DNA from: Yaniella halotolerans DSM 15476 | GTDB lineage: Bacteria; Actinomycetota; Actinomycetes; Actinomycetales; Micrococcaceae | Reading direction: 5' to 3' | Length of the DNA: 64,000 bases | Assembly: GCF_000420805.1 (NCBI RefSeq) | Contig: NZ_ATVQ01000001.1 | Coordinates: 372,001-436,000, forward strand | In this document: positions 42,228 to 52,689 of the stretch, piece by piece | Layout: every line of letters starts with the position of its first letter | How positions within the stretch are numbered: position 1 is the first letter of the stretch | Notes under the pieces: generated by a model | Databases searched by the model: none | What the model saw: the letters and a program-made list of their open reading frames with translations, nothing else | Told to the model about the DNA's origin: nothing | Position numbers and translations under genes: made by a program

Positions 42228-43867
42228 CCCTTCGAATCGGGTGGGGTGCCGCACTTGTCACCGTCATCACCTTCCTCACCATATTCTTTGCGTGGCCGGT
42301 TGGCGCCATGCTGCTGCGCGGTATCCTCGACGACGCCGGAGCGCTGAACCTCAGCGCATTCGGTGAAGTCCTCACCACGACACGCACCTGGCAGATCGTG
42401 GGCCACACACTGACCATGGCCGTGCTCGGCACCATTGGATCGGTAGTGTTCGGCCTGCCCGCCGCATATATCCTCTACCGCACGGATTTTCCGGGGCGAA
42501 CTGTGCTGCGGTCAATCACCCTGGTGCCCTTCGTGCTGCCAACCGTCGTCGTCGGTGTTGCCTTCCGCGCACTCCTGGGCTCCAACGGGCCGCTCGGCTT
42601 CTTGGGCATGGACCAAACGACCGGCGCAATCGTCGCGGCCATGGTGTTCTTCAACATCAGCCTCATCGCCCGGCAGGTTGGCGGGCTGTGGCAGATGTTA
42701 GACCCGCGCACAGTTGAAGCCGCGCGCAGCCTCGGGGCGTCCCGGGCGCGAGCCTTTTGCACCATCACCCTCCCCGCACTGACACCCGCGATCGGTGCCT
42801 CCGCAGGCCTGGTGTTCCTCTACTGTTCAACCGCTTACTCACTGGTGCGCACCCTAGGCTCCCCCGGCGTGGGCACAATCGAAACCGAAGTCTTCCGGCA
42901 AACCCAAACCTTCCTCGATCTGCGCACCGCCGCCGTCTTCTCAGCACTGCAGGTCGTGTTCGTGTTGGCCTCGGTCTGGTTGACCCAGCGTCTCTCCCAC
43001 CGCGCCACCACGGCCCTGCGCTTGCAACATCCGGTACGCCAACCGCTGGCGCGCACCGACTGGTTTCCCTTCGGCGTCACGATGTTCGCCGTCGTCGTCA
43101 TCATTCTGCTGCCCATGATCACGCTGATCGAACGATCCCTGATCACCAATGACGGCTACGGGCTTGACAATTACCGTCTGCTCGTCACGTCCTCGGGTTC
43201 CGGATTTGCCGGTGGTACGACCGCCGCCCAGGCCCTGGAACACTCGTTGAAGATCGCCCTGGATGCCACGATCATTACACTGGTCGCCGCGATGCTGATC
43301 TCGCTGATCATTACCCGCGACGCCAACCACCCGGTCCTGGCCCGCGGCCAACGGTTCCTCGACACCTTCATCATGCTGCCCATGGGCGTATCATCGGTGA
43401 CCATCGGTTTTGGCTTTCTGGTGTCCATCCACGCCGTGAATCCCTCGTTAGGGCAGTCCGGCGTGCTAGTACCCCTGGCGCAGGCCGTCGTCGCCCTGCC
43501 CCTGGTGGTACGCACCATCATCCCGGTCCTCGCCGCCGTCGACCCGAAACAACGCCAAGCCGCCGCCGTTCTCGGCGCCAGCCCGACCCGCATCCTGGCC
43601 ACCATCGACGCACCCTATCTACTACGCGCCATGGGGCTGGCCGCCGGCCTGAGCTTCTCCGTCGCGCTGGGCGAATTCGGCGCCACCAGTTTCCTGGCCT
43701 CCCCCGACTATCAAACCCTGCCCGTCTACATCGTCCGTCTACTCAACCGCCCCGGCGCCGATAATTTCGGTATGGCACTGGCCGCAGCGGTCGTACTGGG
43801 TATCGTCGCCGCAATCGCCCTACTCATCGGCGACCGCATCCGCCCACGCATCAGGAGCACCAGATGA
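42224..43867 (+). CDS. thiP: Thiamine ABC transporter, fused two-domain permease
   Basis: A 547-residue protein with two homologous binding-protein-dependent permease domains. The EAA loops are seen in each half: DPRTVEAARSLGASRARAFC in the first, and DPKQRQAAAVLGASPTRILA in the second. This double-domain form is typical of ThiP and FbpB. The start is a GTG at 42224 overlapping the thiB stop as GTGA; a longer frame from 42182 lies inside thiB and is rejected. It forms the membrane channel with the ThiQ ATPase. Confidence 0.9.
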   Translation: MTLRIGWGAALVTVITFLTIFFAWPVGAMLLRGILDDAGALNLSAFGEVLTTTRTWQIVGHTLTMAVLGTIGSVVFGLPAAYILYRTDFPGRTVLRSITLVPFVLPTVVVGVAFRALLGSNGPLGFLGMDQTTGAIVAAMVFFNISLIARQVGGLWQMLDPRTVEAARSLGASRARAFCTITLPALTPAIGASAGLVFLYCSTAYSLVRTLGSPGVGTIETEVFRQTQTFLDLRTAAVFSALQVVFVLASVWLTQRLSHRATTALRLQHPVRQPLARTDWFPFGVTMFAVVVIILLPMITLIERSLITNDGYGLDNYRLLVTSSGSGFAGGTTAAQALEHSLKIALDATIITLVAAMLISLIITRDANHPVLARGQRFLDTFIMLPMGVSSVTIGFGFLVSIHAVNPSLGQSGVLVPLAQAVVALPLVVRTIIPVLAAVDPKQRQAAAVLGASPTRILATIDAPYLLRAMGLAAGLSFSVALGEFGATSFLASPDYQTLPVYIVRLLNRPGADNFGMALAAAVVLGIVAAIALLIGDRIRPRIRSTR

Positions 43868-44736
43868 AGGCCATCAACCTCACGAACGTTCACCTGCACT
43901 ACGGCACCGGCCACAACCTCGGCGACGCCGTGCTCAACGGGGCCGACCTACAAGTTGCCGAAGGCGAAATCGTTGGTCTCCTCGGTGCTTCCGGAGCCGG
44001 GAAATCCACGCTGTTGCGCGTCATCGCTGGGCTGCAACAGCCCTCGGCCGGAACTGTCATCGTCGCAGGAATAACCACCGACGACGACGGGATGCGCCCG
44101 GTGCCACCCCATCTGCGGGACTGCACCATGGTGTTTCAGGATGCCCAGCTGTTCCCGCACCGCACCGTGGCCGCCAATGTGGCCTACGGTCTCGAAGCCG
44201 CCAAAGTACCGCGTGCCCAACGTCGTCAACGTGTCGCGCAGGTGTTGGAGATGGTGCAGATCTCCGAGCTTGCCAACCGTGCGGTGACCGCGCTGTCCGG
44301 CGGACAAGCACAACGGGTCGCGCTGGCACGGTGTTTGGCGCTGAATCCTGCCGTTATTTTATTTGATGAACCCCTCTCAGCACTGGATCGTGGCTTGCGG
44401 CAAACTCTCGCCGTCGACATCCGTGAGTTATTGAAACAAACCGGCACGTCAGCCGTCTATGTAACGCACGATGCCGATGAAGCTACCACGGTCGCCGATC
44501 GAATCGCCGTGGTCGAAGACGGCAAGATCGTCGAACTCGGACCGGTCGGTGAGTTGGATAGTTCCGCGCTGACCGAATCTGTGACTCGCTTATTGGGCGG
44601 AATCGGCGAGGTCTCCGGGAGGGTCACGTCGGTCTCCGAACAATCCACGACCGTCGAACTCATCGATCAGCACGTGGTGCTACCCGGACGCCACGGTGCC
44701 GTCGGCGACACCGTGATGGTGCAGCTCCGCCGTTAA
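43864..44736 (+). CDS. thiQ: Thiamine ABC transporter, ATP-binding protein
   Basis: The protein has 290 residues with all ABC ATPase motifs: Walker A LGASGAGKST, Q-loop VFQDAQLFPHRT, signature LSGGQAQRVALARCL, Walker B VILFDEPLSALD, and switch histidine VTHD. A C-terminal extension of about 60 residues has TOBE-like beta character. It starts with ATG overlapping the permease stop. It completes the thiB-thiP-thiQ importer. Some Fe(III) and polyamine ATPases look alike; the TPP riboswitch upstream settles the assignment. Confidence 0.88.
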   Translation: MKAINLTNVHLHYGTGHNLGDAVLNGADLQVAEGEIVGLLGASGAGKSTLLRVIAGLQQPSAGTVIVAGITTDDDGMRPVPPHLRDCTMVFQDAQLFPHRTVAANVAYGLEAAKVPRAQRRQRVAQVLEMVQISELANRAVTALSGGQAQRVALARCLALNPAVILFDEPLSALDRGLRQTLAVDIRELLKQTGTSAVYVTHDADEATTVADRIAVVEDGKIVELGPVGELDSSALTESVTRLLGGIGEVSGRVTSVSEQSTTVELIDQHVVLPGRHGAVGDTVMVQLRR

Positions 44737-45062
44737 ATTCTCGGTGCCCTACTTCAACTAAGGCCTTAGCCACGCTTGTCATGCGTGTGCGTTGACCTGT
44801 GGAAATCCCGCATCTTTTGACTGCAAGTTATCCACAAAAGCCACGACACTCAATGACAGAAGATAAAACTCATGCTACGGAGCCAAAGAAAAGTATCTTC
44901 CTACTTAAAACCTTGTTAAAATATGCTCAAGAGTGTTGCCAGAACTGTCCTGTCGGGGTAAAATAGTAGGAATACGTCATCACGCTTCTCTTCCGCTACT
45001 ATTCGTTTTCCGAGGTCACTACTACCCCTTGTTCCATCCCCTGTGCTGAGAGGATGCTCATC
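44737..45062. other. AT-rich intergenic region with a DnaA box
   Basis: No gene is visible in these 326 bases. They contain a perfect DnaA-box consensus TTATCCACA at 44828-44836 and a strongly A-rich stretch near 44860-44960. A single box is not evidence for an origin. The promoter of the HNH gene must be near the right end. Confidence 0.4.
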
Positions 45063-46940
45063 GTGGATCGCACTGAGATATTGCCGCCCATCGGACTTCC
45101 CGTGTCTACGAATATCGTTGACCTCCAAGCAGCCGATGACGCGTCAATCGGTGAAATCATTCATGCGGCAACCACACTCAGCCATATCGCGGCTGCGCGC
45201 ATGGCGGATCCAGCCACGTTCCACGAACTTGCAACCTTCACACAGTCTGGTGGTGCTGACTGGTCAGGCTTGCAGGGCGCCGAGCAGAACACTGATGAAG
45301 TCAACGTTGAGTGCGATGAGGCAACGCTGCCCGCGCCCACCCCTACCCCACCGGAGAATTACTGCGATACGCTGCCCGCCATCGGGACAATGTTCACCCA
45401 GCTGACTCGTACCAACGAGGTGATGATGGCAAACTACGCTGGCATGGTCGATTCCGTAATGCGTGATCAGATCAAGTACCTGGGAGCAACGCATGCGGAA
45501 ACGTCCTTCCGTGATAGTCGACAATATCTGCGCGACACCATGAAACTCTCGTCGAACGCAGCACAACGGCACCTCGATCGCGCTACATACTTTGCCACTC
45601 GCCCTGGCACCGACCCACAGCAACAAGCGAACCAGCCAATCTTTCCAAAGCTAGCTGAGTCATTCACCGCAGGACGCCTACCCGGCGAAAATGCCGATCG
45701 ATTAGTTGGCATGGATAAAGACCTCATCGAATATGCAAAGAAATCAGGCAAAACAACCGAATTCAAAGACCAAATTATGCATTTCTTTGAGCACGGATTA
45801 GTCGAAGCCGGAGAGTCTGCCAGTCCCGAAGAACTGAGTCAGCAAAAGCGTCGATGGATGGATCGTATCGCGCATGAGATCAGCCCAGATGGACCGTCGC
45901 CTGCTCAACTCCTTGCCAAGAAGGCTGACAATGCACTCAAAACACGAGGACAACCTGACGGCAGCGGCAGAATCTGGATGGATGCGACTCCCGAGGTCTA
46001 CGCCAAATTTAAGAACTTTATTCTGCATCAGTCCAATTTCAACGGCAAAGCTCCGGTTATTCCACCGGAACTTGCTGAGCTGCTGAACTCAGATATTGCC
46101 CCGGACCTCGACAGGGACGTCCCTGTCGAGGATCCAAAGGAGACCGTTGCCGAAGATTCCGAAGGTCAGCCAGTCTCAGCAGGATATATGGCGCTCATTG
46201 ACTCAATGACGCACGGACAAAAACTAGGCGCAATCTTCATTGGCATGCTCAACACGATCCTCAGCATGGAACCCGCGGAAATCGGAGTGAAGAAATGCCA
46301 CGGAGCATCAGCGCAGTTAGTGGTCGTGCAAGACATCCAGACAGCGTACAAGACGCTTGGCTATCCACCTCTACCGCCGGATGCACAGCGTCCACCCGGC
46401 CCAGACGGACTGTTGCCACCAATTATCAAACGACCGAATCCAGATACGACGAGGACAACTGACCGGGGAGATCCTGGAGGAGACTTCAACGATCATGTCA
46501 GCCCAGTCCCTTGGACCCCATTTGAGTCTGAAGTGATCAACTCGGGACCGATGCACCCGGCCGACGCTGAGATCCTGACCTGCAATGCAGAAATCGTGGC
46601 ACAAATACGCAATGGGCCAGATACCGTCTTGCGGCAAGAACGAACGAAACGGTTATTCACCCCGGCCCAACGCCGAGCCATACTGACACGCGACCGCGGG
46701 TGCCAGGCGCCGGGCTGTACGGTGCCTGCCGCCTACTGCGATATCCACCATATCGTTGCGTGGCTCTGCGGTGGACACACCGACGAAACTAACGCCATCA
46801 CGTTATGCTCCCGCCACCACACGGCAGTCCATCACGGTAAATGGACCATCAGAAAAGCCGACGGTCTAACGTTCTTCCAACCAGCTGCATGGCTCGATCC
46901 ATATCAGCCGCTGCTGCGCAATGCCTACTGGAATATCTAA
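45063..46940 (+). CDS. DUF222/HNH endonuclease-domain protein
   Basis: This 625-residue protein combines an N-terminal DUF222-type helical region with a C-terminal HNH motif: RRAILTRDRGCQAPGCTVPA, then YCDIHHIVAWLCGGHTDETN, then LCSRHHTAVHHGKW. The two cysteine pairs and the histidines for one metal are present. Many actinobacteria carry several copies of this family; roles in DNA mobility or repair are suspected but unproved. I take the GTG at 45063 as the start because GAGAGG lies nine bases upstream; an ATG at 45054 is inside that ribosome site. Confidence 0.8.
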   Translation: MDRTEILPPIGLPVSTNIVDLQAADDASIGEIIHAATTLSHIAAARMADPATFHELATFTQSGGADWSGLQGAEQNTDEVNVECDEATLPAPTPTPPENYCDTLPAIGTMFTQLTRTNEVMMANYAGMVDSVMRDQIKYLGATHAETSFRDSRQYLRDTMKLSSNAAQRHLDRATYFATRPGTDPQQQANQPIFPKLAESFTAGRLPGENADRLVGMDKDLIEYAKKSGKTTEFKDQIMHFFEHGLVEAGESASPEELSQQKRRWMDRIAHEISPDGPSPAQLLAKKADNALKTRGQPDGSGRIWMDATPEVYAKFKNFILHQSNFNGKAPVIPPELAELLNSDIAPDLDRDVPVEDPKETVAEDSEGQPVSAGYMALIDSMTHGQKLGAIFIGMLNTILSMEPAEIGVKKCHGASAQLVVVQDIQTAYKTLGYPPLPPDAQRPPGPDGLLPPIIKRPNPDTTRTTDRGDPGGDFNDHVSPVPWTPFESEVINSGPMHPADAEILTCNAEIVAQIRNGPDTVLRQERTKRLFTPAQRRAILTRDRGCQAPGCTVPAAYCDIHHIVAWLCGGHTDETNAITLCSRHHTAVHHGKWTIRKADGLTFFQPAAWLDPYQPLLRNAYWNI

Positions 46941-46950
46941 CACCGCGAAC

Positions 46951-49900
46951 TTATGATTCGATTTCCATATCGGTCATGTCGCCAAGATCCACGGGGCTGT
47001 CATCGAAAAGTGCGCGGATATCATCCGCCGTGACGTTTGAAGCAAACGCCGTATCGTCCTCAGTCAAGGCAGCAAACATTTCGATCTTCTGCTGCTGCAA
47101 TGCCAAGACCTTCTCCTCGATCGAGCCCTTCGAGACCATGCGATAAACCATCACGTTCTTGTCCTGGCCGATACGGTGTGCACGGTCGACGGCCTGAGCT
47201 TCAACCGCTGGGTTCCACCAAGGGTCCAGCAAGAACACGTAATCTGCCTCGGTCAAGGTCAGACCGAATCCGCCAGCCCGCAAGGAAATCAAAAACACCG
47301 GAGCATCACCCGCACGGAACTGATCAACCGCGTCCCCACGATTCCGAGTCGAGCCATCCAGATATGCGTAATCAATATCGCGCTGCTGCAAGTGTTCACC
47401 AAGACGTCCAAGGAAGGACGTGAACTGCGAAAAGATCAGTACACGGTGGCCCTCGGGCAGAATCTCAGTCAACCGTGCCATCAGATCATTGAGCTTCGAC
47501 GACGGGACATGCGCATACTCGTCATCAACAATTGATGGATCCAACGCCAACATCCGAAGCAGCGTCAACGAACGGAAAATCGAAATCCGGTTCGAATCCA
47601 TATCAGCAACAAGATTCAGCACATTCTTACGCTCACGTTGCAGGATCTGCTGATACAGCTGCTCATGTTCGCGCTCCATTTGCACCTGCAAGACCATTTC
47701 CTGCTTTTCAGGAAGTTCAGCAGCCACAGACTCTTTAGTACGACGCAGCATGAACGGCCGAATCTTCGTCCGCAACTTCGTCATCACCTCACGAGAGCGC
47801 GTCTGACGCTGCACCTGCGTCTCAACATCATCAGTCTTGCCCGGTTCTGTTCGCGCCACACGCTGCCCGGCCTCAATAGGACGCAAATAATCATCCCGGA
47901 ACTTCGCAAAGCGCGGCAACATACCCGGCACGACAAGACGGAAAATAGACCACAAATCCGACAGAGTATTCTCCATCGGAGTACCGGTGATCGCCAACTT
48001 GAATCCAGCACGGAAATTGCGAATCGCCTTGTGAGCCTTGGTCTGATGGTTCTTTACAAATTGTGCTTCATCCAAGATCAGCCCGGCCCACGGATCCTCC
48101 GACAAGAAGGCCTCATCCAAACGAGCAATCGAATACGACGTCACGACAACGTCAGCACGCTCACGGATCGACTCAATCGTCTCGGCACGCCGCAGATTCG
48201 AAACATCTACAACAGCTACCCGCAGGTCAGGGGCGAAACGCTCGACCTCATCACGCCACACAGGCAACACCGACGACGGAGCAATCACCAAGAACGGGCG
48301 CTGCTCCCCTTGGGCCTTCGCCCGTACGATCATAGCCAACGACTGCAGGGTTTTACCCAGACCCATATCATCGGCAAGAATCCCGCCCAGGCCCAGGTCG
48401 TAGAGGTAGGACAACCATTCATAACCCTCGTGCTGGTAATCGCGTAGCTCGGCATCAAGCGTGGCTGGCACGTCCAGCTTCGGAATATCAGTGGCTTCAC
48501 GGAGCACGGCCAGAGCGTTCTGCCATTCAACAATCGCCGGATCGGCATGAAACGCGTCGGCGGCTTCTTCAGCATCGTCGAGCAATGCCGAGTTGAACCG
48601 TGAGATGGAAGTCGACTCAACACCGAAGTCGTCCATGGTCGAGGCTTCTTCCAGCAACTTCCGCAGCGGGTCGAACGCCTCGTTATCCAAGGAGAAATAC
48701 GTGCCATCGGTTAACAGCAGGCTGTTCTGGTTTCGTACCAGGGCAATGAAGAGCTGACGAAACGGGATTGTGCGTTCCTCGATGGTGACCTGAAAACCAA
48801 GATCGAACCAGTCATTCTTTTCTGACTGCGTTGCGTTGATGACGATGTGTGGTTCACCGGTCAAGCGGGTGTAGGCCGGACGTTCTTCGGTCTCAACAAT
48901 GCGCACATAGTCGTGCTGCAACAGTTCTGGCAGCGACTCATCAACAAATCGGGCGGCATCGGCACCGATGAGAATGGTTTTGCCCGGGATCGCGCCCAAC
49001 TCAATGTCGTCAGAGATGTCGGCGAGCACCTGGTGCTGGTGCTCGGTCTGGTCCTCGGTGCCCAAATAGTCCCAGCGGGAGGAAATGCGCACGTGGTCTT
49101 GACGCTCACCCTGGTGGGTGGCCTGGTAGTACTCGAGCGTCAATTCCAGGGTGGACGGAGGAATATCTGGCAGGTCCACGGAATGGTCGTGGCTGGCCAA
49201 CGGAATGACGCCGGCCAGCAACGGGTACACGTTGTCGAAGAAATCTTGGGTGTCATCAGCCGGGATGCGCATCGGCTCGGGTGACTCGATGAGATCCATG
49301 ACCGTGCGGCTCAGCGGTTGGGCAACCGGAATGACGTTGATGTCTGCGGTGGCGGACTCGGGATAGTAATCAATCGTGTACAGGCCGATGGCGCCCAGGG
49401 TGCCCGAGGGAATGCGGGTTTCCGATGGCAGCTGTGCCTGGATGGACAGCGCGATGTCTTCCTGCTCGTTTTCCGCGGCGTCGAAGATCATGCGTGCAGG
49501 TTCGGTAATGGTCACCCGGTTGATGATTTTCTGAAGCGGGATCAACGGGATACCGGCGTCATCGATTTTGTCCAGGACGTCCCACATTTGGGGCATGTTG
49601 ATGGTCGCCAGCGTGATGACGTCGTTGGAACCCAACGATGAGACCGACGAGGTATAGAGTCGGTTGAGCTCGTGCAGGGCATCGTGTTGTTCAGGTAGGA
49701 ACTGGTATTCGCCGTGCGCCGACTGGTGGAAGGGCAGGTCAAACATGGTCCAGTTCATGTTGCCCTTGATCCAACGACCACGAGCGCCCACCCGGAGCGG
49801 GCGTAAACGCACGGTCAGGTCGGTGTGTTCTTGGAGGTCATTGGCGGTGGCTTCACGCCATACGAAACGGGTGCGGTAGCCAGATGGTTCGGTGTGCAGT

Positions 49901-50385
49901 GCATCAATTTCTACACCGAGGGCGACATCGGTAAATTCTTGGTCCGAGTCCATGACCGGTAGCAGTTCGTTGACGACTTGACGCCACGATAACCCGGGAA
50001 TGCCGGTTTCGGCTTCTTCGGGTTCTCGAGACTGTTCCAGATCGGCCGCGGTCAGCACATCGGAGGTTGCCACGGTGCGCTGATTCGATTCAAAAATCAG
50101 TGCGGCGGCGTGCTTGCAGTCGAGACCCACCGGGCAGCTACAGCTTGCCCAGTCGACATCCCAAATGGGAATGCCACCGAGACTGCCCTCGGTTTTGCGC
50201 AAGGTCACGGAGGCCCGCCAAATTTTGTCTTCGGAGCCACGTACACGACCGACGAGGCGGCCGGATTCGTCGTTGAATTTCAGCGTGAGGACACGGTCTT
50301 GGGCGGCATAGTTGCGGCCGCGTTCGACCATGGTGTCGCCAAACGTGGCAACCAGTGCTTGGATATCAACGAATGGGTAGCTCAC
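46951..50385 (-). CDS. SNF2-family helicase with SWIM zinc finger
   Basis: A 1144-residue protein. The N-terminus has a SWIM zinc finger at about residues 80-95 (CSCPVGLDCKHAAALIF). The middle carries the SNF2 ATPase: LADDMGLGKTLQSLAMIVR as Walker A, LILDEAQFVKN as the DEAQ box, and KLAITGTPMENTLSDLWS. The helicase C domain ends DRAHRIGQDKNVMVYRMVSK. It remodels or translocates on DNA. The start is a GTG overlapping the mvaS stop as GTGA, so it is translated from the mevalonate transcript. That placement is odd and may be incidental. Confidence 0.88.
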   Translation of the reverse strand: MSYPFVDIQALVATFGDTMVERGRNYAAQDRVLTLKFNDESGRLVGRVRGSEDKIWRASVTLRKTEGSLGGIPIWDVDWASCSCPVGLDCKHAAALIFESNQRTVATSDVLTAADLEQSREPEEAETGIPGLSWRQVVNELLPVMDSDQEFTDVALGVEIDALHTEPSGYRTRFVWREATANDLQEHTDLTVRLRPLRVGARGRWIKGNMNWTMFDLPFHQSAHGEYQFLPEQHDALHELNRLYTSSVSSLGSNDVITLATINMPQMWDVLDKIDDAGIPLIPLQKIINRVTITEPARMIFDAAENEQEDIALSIQAQLPSETRIPSGTLGAIGLYTIDYYPESATADINVIPVAQPLSRTVMDLIESPEPMRIPADDTQDFFDNVYPLLAGVIPLASHDHSVDLPDIPPSTLELTLEYYQATHQGERQDHVRISSRWDYLGTEDQTEHQHQVLADISDDIELGAIPGKTILIGADAARFVDESLPELLQHDYVRIVETEERPAYTRLTGEPHIVINATQSEKNDWFDLGFQVTIEERTIPFRQLFIALVRNQNSLLLTDGTYFSLDNEAFDPLRKLLEEASTMDDFGVESTSISRFNSALLDDAEEAADAFHADPAIVEWQNALAVLREATDIPKLDVPATLDAELRDYQHEGYEWLSYLYDLGLGGILADDMGLGKTLQSLAMIVRAKAQGEQRPFLVIAPSSVLPVWRDEVERFAPDLRVAVVDVSNLRRAETIESIRERADVVVTSYSIARLDEAFLSEDPWAGLILDEAQFVKNHQTKAHKAIRNFRAGFKLAITGTPMENTLSDLWSIFRLVVPGMLPRFAKFRDDYLRPIEAGQRVARTEPGKTDDVETQVQRQTRSREVMTKLRTKIRPFMLRRTKESVAAELPEKQEMVLQVQMEREHEQLYQQILQRERKNVLNLVADMDSNRISIFRSLTLLRMLALDPSIVDDEYAHVPSSKLNDLMARLTEILPEGHRVLIFSQFTSFLGRLGEHLQQRDIDYAYLDGSTRNRGDAVDQFRAGDAPVFLISLRAGGFGLTLTEADYVFLLDPWWNPAVEAQAVDRAHRIGQDKNVMVYRMVSKGSIEEKVLALQQQKIEMFAALTEDDTAFASNVTADDIRALFDDSPVDLGDMTDMEIES

Positions 50386-51530
50386 TGTGCCTCGTAGCGG
50401 CGTTGGAATTCGGTTACGCCGCTCAACCGGAAGGGTGCATGGGTGGTGGGTTGTGTGGTGAAGGTTTCCGATGTGGCCGCAAAATTGCTGTGCAGGTCGC
50501 GGTACTCGTCGTAGGTGAGTGCCACCCGGTTGTCGAGTTGTTTGGCCACGTGATCCGGATAGATATGATCGCGATAGTTTTCTTGGACTACACCGGTGAA
50601 GAATTCAGCGACCGCACCGGAGCCATATGAGAAGAAGCCGAGGCGTTTGCCGGCCAGCTCGGCATTGTTATGCAGCTGGGCGGTCAGCGCGAAGTACAAC
50701 GAGGCCGTATAGGTGTTCCCGAGCGCACGGTTGTAGCTCATGGATTCTTCGATCAGCTCGTCCGACAGCTCCTGGCCGGTGTGTTCGGCCAGCGCTGCGA
50801 GTTGTTTGCGGGCCATTTTGGTAAACGGCTGGTGGTGGAGGAACCTGTCGACGTCGTCGATGGAAAGCTCGCGTCGGGCCGCAAGGTCATCCCACGCTGC
50901 GGTCGTGGCGTTCAAATAGGCATCCAGTGACAGTTGGCCATCCACATACGGGGTGGTCGAGTCATTGGGTCGCCAGAAGTCATTGACATCCGAGGTGTGG
51001 AAGCCAGAGCCCGGTTCGATTTCGACCAGATTTGGGTTGGCGGATACCAGCATGGCGACGGTTCCGGCACCCTGGGTCGGCTCTCCCCCGGTATCCAACG
51101 CATAGCGCGCGACGTCGGATGTGATGACCAGGATCTGTTCTTCCGGAGTCCGGGCAATGGCATTGACGGCCATCTGCAGCGCGGCGGTACCCGAATAACA
51201 TGCCTGTTTGAGTTCCACGGAGCGCACGTTGGCGGGCAGTCCGAGGAGCTCGTGGAGGTAGACACCCGCGGCCTTGGACTGGTCGACCGAGGATTCGGTG
51301 GCGAACAGCACCTGGCGGATTTTGGAAACATCGTGACGTGCCAGCAGGGTCGCGGCGGCCTCGGCGGCCATGGTGACTATGTCCTCGTCAGGTGCTGGCA
51401 TGGAGAAAGCGTCCTGGCCCAATCCGAGGCTGAACTTTTTGGGGTCGATGCCATGACGTTCTGCCAGGGTATCGAGGTCCAGCACGTAATGGGTGGTGGC
51501 GACTTCCAAATCGTGGATGCCTATTTTCAC
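50382..51530 (-). CDS. mvaS: Hydroxymethylglutaryl-CoA synthase
   Basis: The protein has 382 residues and condenses acetyl-CoA and acetoacetyl-CoA to HMG-CoA. ELKQACYSGTAALQMAVNAI holds the catalytic cysteine, FLHHQPFTKMARKQLAAL the conserved histidine, and LGFFSYGSGAVAEFFTGVVQ the C-terminal block. The start is a GTG with GGAG upstream. It is the sixth gene of the mevalonate cluster and overlaps the helicase gene. Length and order match the Streptomyces-type cluster as I recall it. Confidence 0.93.
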   Translation of the reverse strand: MKIGIHDLEVATTHYVLDLDTLAERHGIDPKKFSLGLGQDAFSMPAPDEDIVTMAAEAAATLLARHDVSKIRQVLFATESSVDQSKAAGVYLHELLGLPANVRSVELKQACYSGTAALQMAVNAIARTPEEQILVITSDVARYALDTGGEPTQGAGTVAMLVSANPNLVEIEPGSGFHTSDVNDFWRPNDSTTPYVDGQLSLDAYLNATTAAWDDLAARRELSIDDVDRFLHHQPFTKMARKQLAALAEHTGQELSDELIEESMSYNRALGNTYTASLYFALTAQLHNNAELAGKRLGFFSYGSGAVAEFFTGVVQENYRDHIYPDHVAKQLDNRVALTYDEYRDLHSNFAATSETFTTQPTTHAPFRLSGVTEFQRRYEAQ

Positions 51531-51548
51531 CGATTTCTCCTTTTTGCC

Positions 51549-52634
51549 TTATGCTTCGGGGCGTTCGTAGGCCACGTGGGCTTGCATCAATTCACCAGGG
51601 TTCGTTTGGGCCGCCAGCAACGACAATTCGCCCGCCAGTACACTAGCTGCAATCAAGCTAGCCAGTCTACGCGAGTCTGCACCGGGTTCGCTACTTTGAC
51701 CGATCCCCATGCGCGCCATGGCCTCTTCGATATAGGGCAGGTGTTTGCCGTTGCCCACGGTCCCGACGATCAGGTGGGGCAAGGTCACAGCGAAGTATAA
51801 GCCTTCATCGCGGTCCTCAGCCCACACGAATCCTTGGGAACCTTCTACAATATTTGCGGCATCCTGGCCGGTTGCCAAATAGAACGCTAAGAGCATATTG
51901 GCAAAGTGCGCGTTGGCCGAGCGAATAGCTCCGGCGACGTTTGAACCGACGTAGTTTTTCTCCACCACGAGTTTGACCACTTTTGCGGCGGTGGTGTGCA
52001 GGTTGTTCTCGACGATTTCGTGCGGGATGATCAGCTCCGCGGTGACCTTTTTGCCGCGACCCAGAATGCCGTTGACTGCGGTGGCCTTTTTATCCGTGCA
52101 GAAGTTCCCGGAGATCGAACCGTAGGACAGTCCGATATTCCAGGACAGGATGGTAGACATCAGGGAGTCGGAAGCCGCGGTGGCCATGTTGTGCCCGGAG
52201 GCATCGCCGGTCAGGTAGGCGAAGCGCAGAAACAGCAGGTTACCCACGATTTCGGGGTGGATTTCGATCAGCTGGGCGTATCGGGAGCCCTGGCGAACGA
52301 CGTCGGCCAGTTCATCAAGGCGTTCCAGGATGGTGTCCGCGGCGACTTGTGCAGCGGAGGCGTCGGTGGCGCTGAACAGTACCGAGCGCGTCATGCGTTC
52401 GTCGTGGACAGTCGCGGTGATCCCGGATGCGAGCATGCGCGAGATTTTTGCGCCGCGCCCTACCGATGGCCACAAGGGGGTTTCATAGGTGGCCAGCGGA
52501 ACGTCGAGTTCCTCAACACCGTCGAAGGCCGCACCGCTCATGCGCAGTGGTCCAACCCAGCGGGTGGGCACAGCGGTGGTAAAGGTGTCCTGATAGGTGG
52601 ACTGAGAAGGTTCAATGACAGTTGGATCGATCAC
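51549..52634 (-). CDS. mvaA: Hydroxymethylglutaryl-CoA reductase (class I-like)
   Basis: A 361-residue protein reducing HMG-CoA to mevalonate. The motifs are TGDASGHNMATAASDSLMST, DKKATAVNGILGRGKKVTAE, and TGQDAANIVEGSQGF, with GNGKHLPYIEEAM after it. The sequence and length are close to the soluble NADPH enzyme of actinobacteria (memory-based comparison), without the membrane region of eukaryotic forms. The start is a GTG with AAAGGAATGCC upstream. It sits 18 bases before the synthase gene and 55 bases after the fni gene in the same operon. Confidence 0.93.
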   Translation of the reverse strand: MIDPTVIEPSQSTYQDTFTTAVPTRWVGPLRMSGAAFDGVEELDVPLATYETPLWPSVGRGAKISRMLASGITATVHDERMTRSVLFSATDASAAQVAADTILERLDELADVVRQGSRYAQLIEIHPEIVGNLLFLRFAYLTGDASGHNMATAASDSLMSTILSWNIGLSYGSISGNFCTDKKATAVNGILGRGKKVTAELIIPHEIVENNLHTTAAKVVKLVVEKNYVGSNVAGAIRSANAHFANMLLAFYLATGQDAANIVEGSQGFVWAEDRDEGLYFAVTLPHLIVGTVGNGKHLPYIEEAMARMGIGQSSEPGADSRRLASLIAASVLAGELSLLAAQTNPGELMQAHVAYERPEA

Positions 52635-52689
52635 GGCATTCCTTTGCGCTTCACGTGTTCTTTACTGTGGACTTCAGGGTGCGTGTTGG

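Noticed and set aside
44828-44836. A replication origin
   Set aside because: Only one DnaA box is present, with no dnaA, dnaN or gyrase genes nearby.
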